Part shown: positions 17,880-25,904 of the stretch, one piece after another
Layout of the letters: every line of letters starts with the position of its first letter
Numbering within the stretch: the first letter of the stretch is position 1
Source of the DNA: Rs1 sp038900335
Lineage (GTDB): Bacteria; Pseudomonadota; Gammaproteobacteria; Pseudomonadales; Balneatricaceae
NCBI GenBank assembly: GCA_038900335.1
Contig: JBBMRB010000003.1
Coordinates: forward strand, 1 to 64,000
Direction of reading: 5' to 3'
DNA: 64,000 bases
The notes under the pieces: model-generated
Told to the model about the DNA's origin: nothing
The model's database searches: none
Seen by the model: only the letters and a program-made list of their open reading frames with translations
Position numbers and translations under genes: made by a program

Positions 17880-18908
17880 TTAATTTTTTATATCTTCTAC
17901 ATATTTATTAAAAAAGCTTTCGAAAGGTTCAGCTATATCATTAAGCTTTATTATGGCAACTCTGATGCTTGTACCTTTTATTGAAATAGGGGTAGCTTTT
18001 CTAATATTTGGAATTGTTTCATAAAAAATATTTCTTATTTCACTGCGATCAAGATCAATTTTACCTTTGTTATGCTTAACATATAACTCATAAGACTTTG
18101 TTATTGATATATATATATAGTTTCTATCTTTATTATACCAATAACATTTATTCAATCCATATATTTGAATTTTTTTCATGTATTCAAATACAATACTTTC
18201 TTTGGATCGTGATAAGTTACCAATAAAATGATCGTTTTCTATCCCAGTTAATTCAAGAATTTTTGATATATTTTTGTCATATTTCATGTCATCTATATTA
18301 TCTGTAAGGTGTTTTTTGATTAAGCTAAGTTCTTGAATATCTGCAATGGAGTTATTAGTAATATTTTTTCTTACATCATTTAGAAAATTTTTAACTGAAT
18401 TATATTTATCAGGATCGAGAAAATCATAAGGCATTTTTTTACTTTTTTTACGGTTACAGCTTTTACAAACAGGTATTATATTCCACGGAACGTCTTGTCC
18501 ACCCAATGCTAGCGGGTAGAAATGATCAATCTCTATTTGATGCCTTATGCTTGTTACCTCATAGAGGTCCTTTTCACAATAGGGACATTTTTTGTTAAAA
18601 TGATTTATCGCATCGAATTTTGTTTCTTCTTTGGCTTTGTCTAGATTTTTTATACCTATAACAAACGCGTCATTGTTTATGATTACAGTTTCTTCAACCA
18701 TATCTGTTTCTGTAATATTTTCAAAATCATAAATTTTAGATTTAAGATTATCTATTTCATTGTTTTTTATAGATAGTTCAAATTTCATTTTATCTATTTC
18801 ATTGTTTTTTATAGATAGTTCAAATTTCATTTTATGCATTTCTTTTGAACAATCTGACGTGTATTTATCTAATTCATTGTTTATAACTTCCTTAATTCGG
18901 TTATTCAC
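17880..18908 (-). CDS. HNH endonuclease with N-terminal coiled coil
   Basis: The 342-residue protein starts with a charged coiled coil containing a 14-residue segment (KMKFELSIKNNEID) repeated exactly twice. A zinc-HNH nuclease domain follows: CPYC near residue 109, IEIDHFYPLALGG near 130 and CKSCNRKKSKK near 150. The last 180 residues are unfamiliar. The start is GTG at 18908, supported by AAGGA 7-8 bp upstream. The gene is strongly A+T-rich compared with the neighbours outside the insert and lies between the two IS copies, so it is probably acquired. It may act in defence against foreign DNA; the target is unknown. Confidence 0.78.
   Translation of the reverse strand: MNNRIKEVINNELDKYTSDCSKEMHKMKFELSIKNNEIDKMKFELSIKNNEIDNLKSKIYDFENITETDMVEETVIINNDAFVIGIKNLDKAKEETKFDAINHFNKKCPYCEKDLYEVTSIRHQIEIDHFYPLALGGQDVPWNIIPVCKSCNRKKSKKMPYDFLDPDKYNSVKNFLNDVRKNITNNSIADIQELSLIKKHLTDNIDDMKYDKNISKILELTGIENDHFIGNLSRSKESIVFEYMKKIQIYGLNKCYWYNKDRNYIYISITKSYELYVKHNKGKIDLDRSEIRNIFYETIPNIRKATPISIKGTSIRVAIIKLNDIAEPFESFFNKYVEDIKN
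18751..18834. repeat. 42-bp perfect tandem repeat (two units) inside the HNH gene
   Basis: Units 18751-18792 and 18793-18834 are identical. The length is a multiple of three, so each unit adds 14 residues (two coiled-coil heptads) without breaking the frame. It could expand or contract by slippage and change coil length. Confidence 0.93.
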
Positions 18909-18943
18909 AAAAGGTTCCTTTAATAGTTTTTTTTAATTTCAAT

Positions 18944-19081
18944 CTATCTTTCTGACGCGGTATGACGTGGAGATTCGATCTCCATTTCACTAAGAATTAG
19001 ATTTTCTAATTTTGCTTCTAATCTTGGTATTTTAGCAGAACCCTCAATACTCCCCTTAACACTTTGCTCTTTTTCAGTCAT
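18944..19081 (-). CDS. Possible small protein upstream of the HNH gene
   Basis: An ATG at 19081 opens a 45-codon frame beginning MTEKEQSVKGS and containing a short acidic helix-like stretch (LEAKLENLILSEMEIES). It ends 35 bp before the HNH start on the same strand, so the two could be co-transcribed. No clear ribosome site precedes it and I do not recognise it. It might be a small regulator or simply chance. Confidence 0.35.
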   Translation of the reverse strand: MTEKEQSVKGSIEGSAKIPRLEAKLENLILSEMEIESPRHTASER

Positions 19082-19597
19082 GACTCAATAAAATAGAGAC
19101 TACAGATTAATTCAAAAATAACTTCTAAATAGAAAGCTGTAGCTTTTGCACTTAAGCAATAAATCTAAAATATACTGCAAAACACCAATCAGCAAGAGTT
19201 ACCTATTCCTTTTAGATTTAAAGGAAGCCTACTGTAATTGTACAAAGAGGCTAAGCATATGTCATTTATTTATACTTGCATATTTAGAGAATCAGTTTAT
19301 AAATTTGATATCAAAAATGACTGCTTTTAGTCTTACCTATTTATTATCATTAAATTAGTACCGTTATATATGTTGCAGATCTTCACCTTCTTCGCATCAC
19401 CTATAAACCATCATATACTTGTCACACTTGCCTCCTTACCAACTTATTAACCATTACAATTACTGGATTCAGTAAAGCCTTTATTAATAGTGCCTAAAGC
19501 CTATTTCGCAACATCAAATAACTATTTAAATACTAGTAAACAAAGCATATTTACAAGAGAAAACGAAACTAATATCACTACCCAAGATAGATCAAAA
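19082..19597. other. A+T-rich spacer between the HNH region and IS copy 2
   Basis: About 515 bp with no gene I can defend. A 70-codon plus-strand frame starting at a TTG has no similarity or ribosome site. The promoter for the small frame and HNH gene may lie here. Confidence 0.5.
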
Positions 19598-19626
19598 TGT
19601 TCTGGTCTAATAATTAAGGAAATGAT

Positions 19627-19917
19627 ATAAGCTTAAAAAAATCACACAAAAATCACCCTCAAGAATTTAAAGATGAGACTGTTCTGATGGTGAGCGAACA
19701 AGGTTATAGTGTTGCAGAGGCCGCTAAGTCACTTGGTGTAGGTACCAGTCTGCTTTACAAATGGAAAGAGAAGTTCGAAGCGCAGCGCCAAGGTATCACT
19801 TTAGAAGAGTCTGAGCGAGACGAGCTGAAACGATTACGTAAGGAAAATAAAGTATTACGTATGGAAAAGGAAATATTAAAAAAGGCCAGCGCCTTCTTTG
19901 CAAAAGAAATGAAGTAA
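19627..19917 (+). pseudogene. IS3-family transposase OrfA (copy 2, start codon lost)
   Basis: The reading frame equals that of copy 1 but the start is ATA (19627-19629) instead of ATG. The next in-frame ATG is at 19687, which would remove about 20 residues including the start of the helix-turn-helix. The slippery A6G run is kept at 19878-19884. Either ATA is used weakly or this OrfA is inactive. Confidence 0.8.
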
Positions 19918-19961
19918 AATACAATTTCATCAAAAAGCAGTCTGATGATTTTCCTGTAGCT

Positions 19962-20777
19962 ATGCTTTGTCGCCTTATGAAAGTAAGTAAATCAGGCTAT
20001 TATGACTGGCTTAAGCGCCCCGCAGTGATCATCGGTTGGGATACGCTCAGGTTATACCGACGTATCCGCCGCCTTTTTGAAAGGAGTCGTGGCAGCTTAG
20101 GTAACCGTGAAATGGTAAAGAGACTGCGCAAAGAAGGCTACCAAGTTGGCCGCTATATTGTCCGTAAAATTATGCATCGTCTAAATCTTAAAGTCACACA
20201 ACGTCAAGCATACAAGATTACAACAAAGCGTAAGCACTCAGATTCGGTGGCTGATAACTTGCTAAATCAAAACTTTAATCCAAGTGCTGCTAACCAAGTT
20301 TGGGCAGGCTATTTGAAAACAGGCGAAGGCTGGATGTACTTAGCGGTGGTAATGGATTTATATTCGCGCCGTATTGTGGGTTGGCATATCGATAAACGCA
20401 TGACGACAAGCTTAGTAAATAAAGCATTGATAAAACCTTACAATCTTCGTCAACCACCGAAAGGGCTTGTGTTTCACAGCGATCGAGGATCACAATATAC
20501 AAGTAAGAGATTTCGTAAATTACTGCTGACTTATGGCATAAGATCTAGCATGGGAGATGTGGGGGCATGTTGGGATAATGCAGTCGTAGAACGCTTCTTT
20601 GGTAGTCTAAAACATGATTGGCTATTTAAAATTAATCAGCTAACAAGGGAGTTTATGAAGCAAGATGTAGCCGCCTATATGAAGTATTATAATTTAGAAC
20701 GTCTACACTCATCGAATGGTGATCAGTCATCAATCGATTTTGAAAATTCTCAACTAAAAGTGCCCCGTTTTGGTTGA
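19962..20777 (+). CDS. IS3-family transposase OrfB (copy 2, missing first DDE residue)
   Basis: The 271-residue frame is uninterrupted and holds SGYYDWLKRP, HSDRGSQYTS and DNAVVERFFGSLK. As in copy 1, VWAG is joined directly to YLKTGEGW (20309/20310), so the D-I-T triplet with the expected first catalytic Asp is absent. Expression would depend on a -1 shift from orfA; the frame is open upstream of the ATG to the slippery site. Catalysis is probably lost. Confidence 0.88.
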   Translation: MLCRLMKVSKSGYYDWLKRPAVIIGWDTLRLYRRIRRLFERSRGSLGNREMVKRLRKEGYQVGRYIVRKIMHRLNLKVTQRQAYKITTKRKHSDSVADNLLNQNFNPSAANQVWAGYLKTGEGWMYLAVVMDLYSRRIVGWHIDKRMTTSLVNKALIKPYNLRQPPKGLVFHSDRGSQYTSKRFRKLLLTYGIRSSMGDVGACWDNAVVERFFGSLKHDWLFKINQLTREFMKQDVAAYMKYYNLERLHSSNGDQSSIDFENSQLKVPRFG

Positions 20778-20788
20778 CCAGTACAAAC

Positions 20789-20895
20789 CCCACTAACTGA
20801 AACGCTGGTAAACCACCAGATAAATGCACTTCAACTTCAACTAAGGGGGCGCTGACTCCTAATTGTGCACGGGTATATACTTTTGCAAGTGCCAT
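20789..20895 (-). pseudogene. Truncated second copy of the yifB/comM 5' end
   Basis: ATG at 20895 starts the same first 36 codons as the intact yifB (MALAKVYTRAQLG to FQLVG). The frame then runs into the right end of IS copy 2. It cannot make a functional ATPase. It keeps the ribosome site and presumably the promoter, so transcription from here would read into the IS on its antisense strand. Confidence 0.92.
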
Positions 20896-21106
20896 ATAAT
20901 TTCCTTATTATCGTCCACAATCAAACATCAATAGTAACAAAGCCCTCAGCTATAAATCCCCTTATACGAAAATGTACTACAGTGCAGTAATCAACTTTAT
21001 GTGATTGGCTAATGAGATATTGACCGATAAGGCGGTATTAACAGTAGTAAGGCCATTAATTAATAGCGGAATTATCATTTATTGATCTTTTAGCTTATGA
21101 TTACAG
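20789..21106. repeat. 318-bp direct repeat, right copy
   Basis: This matches 14937-15254 with three mismatches that I counted. Beyond 21106 the sequences part: the left copy enters the GIY-YIG-like gene while the right copy continues toward slyB, presumably the original chromosomal neighbour. Confidence 0.93.
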
Positions 21107-21209
21107 ATAACAGTCAATTACGTTGATGCTTAATTTAGCTAAATTTAATTGATCGATTTGATGTTTTACTTGTCCAAACATGGATAGAAAAATTTTCTTT
21201 AGGTGATTT

Positions 21210-21674
21210 ATGAATATTAAATATAAACTTTACTCTCTATTTGCAGCTTTGTTTTTTCTCAGTGGTTGTGCGAGTAATTTAACAGGCGATAATTACTCTG
21301 CATCTGAGGCAAAAAAAGTTCAGCAAGTACAATTTGGTACGGTATTGTCGCAGCGCCCGGTCATTATTGATGGCAGACAAAACGGTATACTAGGTACAGC
21401 TGCAGGCGGCATTTTAGGTGGTGTTATTACCAGTAATATCGGCGGTGGTTCTGGTCGTACTATTGCAACAGGTATCGGCGCTGTGATCGGTGGTATTTTA
21501 GGACAACAAATAGAAGAGAAATCAACGCGTAAACAAGGTCAAGAGTTAACAATCCGTATGGATTCAGGTGAAACTCTTTCTGTTGTACAACAAGTTAGTC
21601 AAGAGAATTTCTTCTCTGCTAATGATCGCGTTAAAATGTTAAGACAAGGCAACACTGTACGCGTCAGCTATTAA
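21210..21674 (+). CDS. slyB: SlyB-like glycine-zipper outer-membrane lipoprotein
   Basis: The 154-residue protein has a lipoprotein signal with lipobox LSGC (Cys at residue 20). A mature part contains a glycine-zipper hairpin (GTAAGGILGGVITSNIGGG, then IGAVIGGILGQQIEE) and a C-terminal beta-rich segment ending RVSY. SlyB/PcP proteins sit in the outer membrane and form stress-protective rings in enterobacteria; that function is carried over by similarity. AGG precedes the ATG. Confidence 0.87.
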   Translation: MNIKYKLYSLFAALFFLSGCASNLTGDNYSASEAKKVQQVQFGTVLSQRPVIIDGRQNGILGTAAGGILGGVITSNIGGGSGRTIATGIGAVIGGILGQQIEEKSTRKQGQELTIRMDSGETLSVVQQVSQENFFSANDRVKMLRQGNTVRVSY

Positions 21675-21703
21675 TTTTAACAAATTTAGCTGCACAATAG
21701 CAT

Positions 21704-21741
21704 TTATCTACAGCGATAAAATATTTAGCCGTTGTAGATAA
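21704..21741. terminator. Hairpin between convergent slyB and tgpA
   Basis: TTATCTACA (21704-21712) pairs with TGTAGATAA (21733-21741), and a short T run follows on the plus strand after GCTG. It probably ends both slyB and tgpA. Confidence 0.5.
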
Positions 21742-21765
21742 GCTGTTTTATTAGCTTTATTGCTA

Positions 21766-23832
21766 TTAATTTAGCTGCTTAATTAAGTTTAATAACTCTT
21801 TGCTCTGGCCATCATCTAGCGCAGTATCTTGGTATAGAGATCTATTGAATATATCATTTATTGTCGTTAGTCTTTGCTGATGATTTGGCTGTTTCAACTT
21901 TGCCCTATTAACGAACTCGCTAAGCGTCTCACCCTTTGCTCGATGAACCCCTAAGCGCGCCAATTTTTTATCTAGCTTAGCTAAACTCTTGAAAACAGGG
22001 TCAACAGGCTCAAGGTAGCGACGTCTATATTGTTGCACTACGTTTTTCAGCAGTAGTGGTAACAGCAATAAAACAACCGGTAATAATATAAAACCTGCGA
22101 TTCGCCAGGGCTCAATCCCTCCTAACAACTTTCTAACGAGTACCAGTTGCATTGTATTATCGTACCCTAAAACCCAGCGATGCCATTGATAATTCACACT
22201 ATCCCAGCGTTTACGAAACGCCTGCAAAACCCCTGAATTATTTAATTGGCTGACAAAATTACTATCTTTGTTTAACTCGCGTAAGAAAGATGCAGCTCCT
22301 TGCTCTACCCGCTGTGGTGCTACTGCAGCGGTGGGGTCTAATCTAGTCCAGCCTTGGCCTTCTCGCCAGACCTCAACCCATGCATGGGCATCTGCTTGAG
22401 TTACCATTAGATAGTCTTGATTATCACTCCACTGCCCCCCTTGGTAACCTGTCGCTATTCTCGCTGGTATCTTTGCTGCGCGTAGTAAAAAGGTAGTACT
22501 ACTAGCAAAGTGCTCGCAATAACCTAGCTTTGTATCAAACAAAAAATCATCGATGGCGTCACCTGTTACTGATGTTTCAGGGGATAATGTATAGGTAAAT
22601 TCACCGTTAAAATAAGCCATCAGTGCATCGATAAAATCATCGGTACTCGGGTTTTTCGCCCAAAGCTTAGCACTAAAATCGCGGCTAGCTAAATTGCCGC
22701 CCTCTGGCAGTTGCGTATACAAAGCAAGCTCTTCTTTCGTTAACGCAAAGTTATCTTGATAATCAGGATAGGAGCTTACGCTATATTGATAGCGCTCTAA
22801 TATTGGACTCCTCTTAGCCAGAGTATAGTCAGAGCGCTGAATAACATCACTATTAGTTGATAGTGGTGTCTGTAATGAGTACAACCAGGGGCGCCCACTA
22901 CCCTCAAGCATAATGCTGTAATTTAAAACATTGTCACTGTGCTGCACTAATGCGCTCAGCTCTGTTTTTTTCTCGATACTCAGCGCAGCAGTGTTGCGAT
23001 TGTGCTGCTGTAATCGCCACGTTTTACCATCAAAATAATTGAGTGTTAAACCACGCCAATATAGCGCTGAAAGTTCTGCTTTTTCTCGCTGCTGTGCATT
23101 AAATGTCACTCTCATAGCAATCGAATGATCTTGATTTAATTGGCTAATATCACCGATGCTTAATTCATCTGATATACCTGTTTTTGCGACGTGTTTGTTT
23201 AATGGCACCTTCCATAACCCGCCTACTTTAGGCACCACGATAAACAACACTAGCGCAACGGGTAATGCCTGTAAAAAAATCACCAGCACACTCTTAACAC
23301 CACCAGCACTGCTAGCTATAAAAGAGCGATGCTGATGTGTTTGTCTGTGTCGTTTTGCAACCGTATGCAATGAGCTCGTTACCTTTAATAAACAGAGGTG
23401 TAGAGCAAAGAAACAGAGCAATGCATAACTAAACGCCAGCAGTCCATTGTTGAGTAATAATTGACAAGCACTGATAATACAACCTAAGAATATCAGCAGG
23501 TAATAGTCTCTATTTGATTCTAACTCCATCAATTTCAGACAAGTAGTCAGTACTAATAAGCTAACGAAATTTTGTAGCGAAAAACCTTTATTGATACTCA
23601 CTACAAAACCAACGACACAGAGTATGACAATCACAACTTTCCATTTTTTGGCTGTATTGATATGTTTAGCCTGAGTGTCACCTTTTTTTAATTGCTGACA
23701 ATGTCGATACCAAAGGGCAAAATATAAAACATACAACCATAACAAAATATCGCTATACAAGGGGATTAAGGTCAGTAATACGCTTGCCCCTAACCAATAG
23801 GACAGCGATATATCCACTACTTTGTTACGCAT
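21766..23832 (-). CDS. tgpA: TgpA-like membrane transglutaminase-domain protein
   Basis: The 688-residue protein has about five N-terminal membrane segments (DUF3488), a periplasmic transglutaminase core and a further C-terminal membrane segment before a DUF4129-like tail. The catalytic triad is visible: Cys in GYCEHFASS, His in DAHAWVEVW, Asp in RLDPTAA. The Pseudomonas TgpA is an essential periplasmic protein of uncertain substrate. It is the last gene of a moxR-DUF58-tgpA operon, 21 bp after the DUF58 gene. Confidence 0.9.
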   Translation of the reverse strand: MRNKVVDISLSYWLGASVLLTLIPLYSDILLWLYVLYFALWYRHCQQLKKGDTQAKHINTAKKWKVVIVILCVVGFVVSINKGFSLQNFVSLLVLTTCLKLMELESNRDYYLLIFLGCIISACQLLLNNGLLAFSYALLCFFALHLCLLKVTSSLHTVAKRHRQTHQHRSFIASSAGGVKSVLVIFLQALPVALVLFIVVPKVGGLWKVPLNKHVAKTGISDELSIGDISQLNQDHSIAMRVTFNAQQREKAELSALYWRGLTLNYFDGKTWRLQQHNRNTAALSIEKKTELSALVQHSDNVLNYSIMLEGSGRPWLYSLQTPLSTNSDVIQRSDYTLAKRSPILERYQYSVSSYPDYQDNFALTKEELALYTQLPEGGNLASRDFSAKLWAKNPSTDDFIDALMAYFNGEFTYTLSPETSVTGDAIDDFLFDTKLGYCEHFASSTTFLLRAAKIPARIATGYQGGQWSDNQDYLMVTQADAHAWVEVWREGQGWTRLDPTAAVAPQRVEQGAASFLRELNKDSNFVSQLNNSGVLQAFRKRWDSVNYQWHRWVLGYDNTMQLVLVRKLLGGIEPWRIAGFILLPVVLLLLPLLLKNVVQQYRRRYLEPVDPVFKSLAKLDKKLARLGVHRAKGETLSEFVNRAKLKQPNHQQRLTTINDIFNRSLYQDTALDDGQSKELLNLIKQLN

Positions 23833-23853
23833 ATATTTCCATTATATTTGGCA

Positions 23854-24858
23854 TTAGGTTTTAAATAGAGCAAGGGCTGTTAAAACCTGTTGTAAATGCT
23901 GATCACCACTGCCTGCTTCAATCACCAAATCAGGAAGCACCAACCTAAATGGTATAGTATGAGCATGAAGTTGCCGTGCTTGATAAACCAAGTGTTGTAA
24001 TCGCCTTTCTGTCTCAACACCTTGATAATGTTGCCAATCAAGGTCTGTAGATTGTGCACCGCTAGTAAAATAATCTTTTTTATACAACACACCAGAGCGC
24101 GCATATTGCTTCCATGCGATATGTGTCATTGCCTCGCCTTGATTATAATTTTTCAAGCCTTGAAACTCTTGTTCGACTGACATCACGGTGCTTATTTTAC
24201 TCGACTGCCTCTGACTTTGTATTACATCACTATCGCTCTTAGTTTGTTTATATTCAACTGGCCTTGGGTAGACAATAACAGCTGCTTGGATAGCAACATC
24301 GCTCCAACATTTTAAAAGCCCTAAAGGGTAATAGCTTTTAATGCGCACACGAGCGGGTTGATGACGCCCTCTGAAATGTGTTTTTGTTGCCAGTATTACT
24401 CTGCTCTGTTTGTTATTTTTCCAATCTAATACTTCTTCAAATACTCTCTCTCTTGTTGATTGGTTATCAATAGTAAAGGGCTGCCAACTGACACTGACTG
24501 CTTGCTGCTGCTTGCTATTTTGTCGCTCAAAAATCAGCTCGACATAAGCCTCATCACCACTATAGACAGGTGACACCGGCGCTGCCCTTACCTGTAAGCC
24601 TCGCATATTAACAAAGGTATGATAAATATTGATTAATGCAATACTCACCATCAAATACGCTAATGCTAAAATTAGATTATTATTATAGTTAGTACCTAGT
24701 AGCCACAAAATAAGGACTATTAATAAATAACTAGCACCAAGTAACGAGGGGAATATAAAGAGGTTTTGCTGGGTCAACGTCTGCTGTTTTTTTAATGGGT
24801 TGCGCCTGCCTAAAAACCGCTGATAGGCCACAGCTAAGCGCTGTCGAATATTAAACAT
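23854..24858 (-). CDS. DUF58-domain membrane-anchored protein
   Basis: The product has two adjacent N-terminal membrane segments (about residues 35-80), a soluble region, and the DUF58 signature EFQGLKNYNQGE...IAWKQYARSG near residue 240, typical of partners of MoxR ATPases. The ATG at 24858 is preferred to a GTG at 24870, though neither has a strong ribosome site. Role: partner of the MoxR AAA+ chaperone, perhaps assembling or controlling TgpA; this is inference from the conserved gene trio. Confidence 0.85.
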   Translation of the reverse strand: MFNIRQRLAVAYQRFLGRRNPLKKQQTLTQQNLFIFPSLLGASYLLIVLILWLLGTNYNNNLILALAYLMVSIALINIYHTFVNMRGLQVRAAPVSPVYSGDEAYVELIFERQNSKQQQAVSVSWQPFTIDNQSTRERVFEEVLDWKNNKQSRVILATKTHFRGRHQPARVRIKSYYPLGLLKCWSDVAIQAAVIVYPRPVEYKQTKSDSDVIQSQRQSSKISTVMSVEQEFQGLKNYNQGEAMTHIAWKQYARSGVLYKKDYFTSGAQSTDLDWQHYQGVETERRLQHLVYQARQLHAHTIPFRLVLPDLVIEAGSGDQHLQQVLTALALFKT

Positions 24859-24885
24859 TATATGCGCCACAGCTTAAGCAATCGA

Positions 24886-25869
24886 CTAGCTATGAATAAC
24901 ATCAACATTGGCTAAAACATAATCAATTAATTGCTGGTTATTAGTAATCGAACTAGCATGCACCGAGGCTTGCAATCGATGCCCTGCGATAGCGGGGAAT
25001 ACACTTTGTACATCCTCCGGCAACAGATAGTCTCGACCTTCTATTAACGCCCAGGCTTTTGCAGCACTTAACAGAGCAATAGCACCGCGTGGAGACAAGC
25101 CTAAGGTAAAGTGATCATTGCCTCTTGTAAAAGCAATGAGGCGCTGAACATAATCAAGTAACTGCTCACTGACGCCAACTTTCGATGCCTGCTCTTGCAC
25201 AAGCGTTAGCTGCGTTGGCGTTAATTGCACCTCAAGAGCGTCACGAATTTGTCTACTTTTACGGCTTTCAGCAAGGGACTTTAGCAAGATCCGTTCGGCT
25301 TGTTGGGAGGGATAACCTAATTGAATTTTCATTAAAAAGCGATCAAGCTGAGATTCTGGCAACTCAAAGGTGCCACTACTACTTTGTGGGTTTTGAGTTG
25401 CTATAACAAAGAAAGGATTAGGCAATTGCCTAGTTTGGCCATCAATACTTACCTGCGCCTCTTCCATTGCCTCTAGTAACGCACTTTGAGTCTTCGCCGT
25501 TGTTCTATTGATTTCATCCGCTAATAATAATTGGGTAAAAATTGGCCCCTGATGAAACTCAAAGCATGTTTTCTGAGCGTTAAAAACTGACATCCCTAAA
25601 AGATCAGCAGGCAATAAGTCACTGGTAAACTGCACCCGGTTATAGCTAAGACCTAATACATCAGCAATAGCGTGAGCGAGTGTTGTTTTGCCCATACCGG
25701 GTAAATCTTCTATTAATAAGTGACCACGTGCGAATAGGCACGCAAGAGCGAGTTTAATTTGTTCAGGCTTGCCCAAAAGAGCTTGCCCGATACTATCAAT
25801 CAACTTATTGATATGGGATTCGCTTATTAAAGCTCTCTCATTAATATTATGCACTGATAACACCTTCAC
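24886..25869 (-). CDS. MoxR-family AAA+ ATPase
   Basis: The 327-residue protein carries Walker A LPGMGKTTL, Walker B LLADEINRT, sensor 1 IATQNP and the MoxR C-terminal lid with LGLSPRGAIALL. MoxR ATPases act as chaperones for von Willebrand- or DUF58-type partners. The frame opens with GTG at 25869, but GAAGG lies 8 bp before another in-frame GTG at 25854, which may be the true start. It lies 35 bp after the EAL-domain gene on the same strand, so the four may be co-transcribed. Confidence 0.9.
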   Translation of the reverse strand: MKVLSVHNINERALISESHINKLIDSIGQALLGKPEQIKLALACLFARGHLLIEDLPGMGKTTLAHAIADVLGLSYNRVQFTSDLLPADLLGMSVFNAQKTCFEFHQGPIFTQLLLADEINRTTAKTQSALLEAMEEAQVSIDGQTRQLPNPFFVIATQNPQSSSGTFELPESQLDRFLMKIQLGYPSQQAERILLKSLAESRKSRQIRDALEVQLTPTQLTLVQEQASKVGVSEQLLDYVQRLIAFTRGNDHFTLGLSPRGAIALLSAAKAWALIEGRDYLLPEDVQSVFPAIAGHRLQASVHASSITNNQQLIDYVLANVDVIHS

Positions 25870-25904
25870 TTAATTTTCATAACTGATTAGTACAAGATTA
25901 TAAG

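Larger units (their letters stand above)
19598..20785 (+). mobile_element. IS3-family insertion sequence, copy 2 (defective)
   Basis: This copy is in the same orientation as copy 1 and clearly homologous, with scattered substitutions. Ends are TGTTCTGGTC (19598-19607) and GACCAGTACA (20776-20785, one mismatch). About 37 bp next to the left end, present in copy 1, are missing, and the orfA ATG is ATA. Its right end abuts the truncated yifB fragment within 3 bp. No target duplication is visible. Confidence 0.92.

Noticed and set aside
18751..18834. Tandem repeat as a CRISPR-like or regulatory array
   Set aside because: Two abutting in-frame units within a coding sequence with no spacers; best read as a coiled-coil duplication.
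19146..19358. 70-codon plus-strand frame in the spacer before IS copy 2
   Set aside because: Starts at TTG without a ribosome site in very A+T-rich DNA; unlikely to be coding.
16603..20785. Active composite transposon
   Set aside because: No target duplications, and both transposases appear catalytically dead.
15255..20788. Integrative element or prophage with its own integrase
   Set aside because: No tyrosine or serine recombinase, no phage gene and no tRNA target are present.
20653..20895. 80-codon minus-strand frame beginning like YifB
   Set aside because: Only the first 36 codons are yifB; the rest is antisense IS sequence, so it is recorded as a pseudogene fragment and not as a gene.
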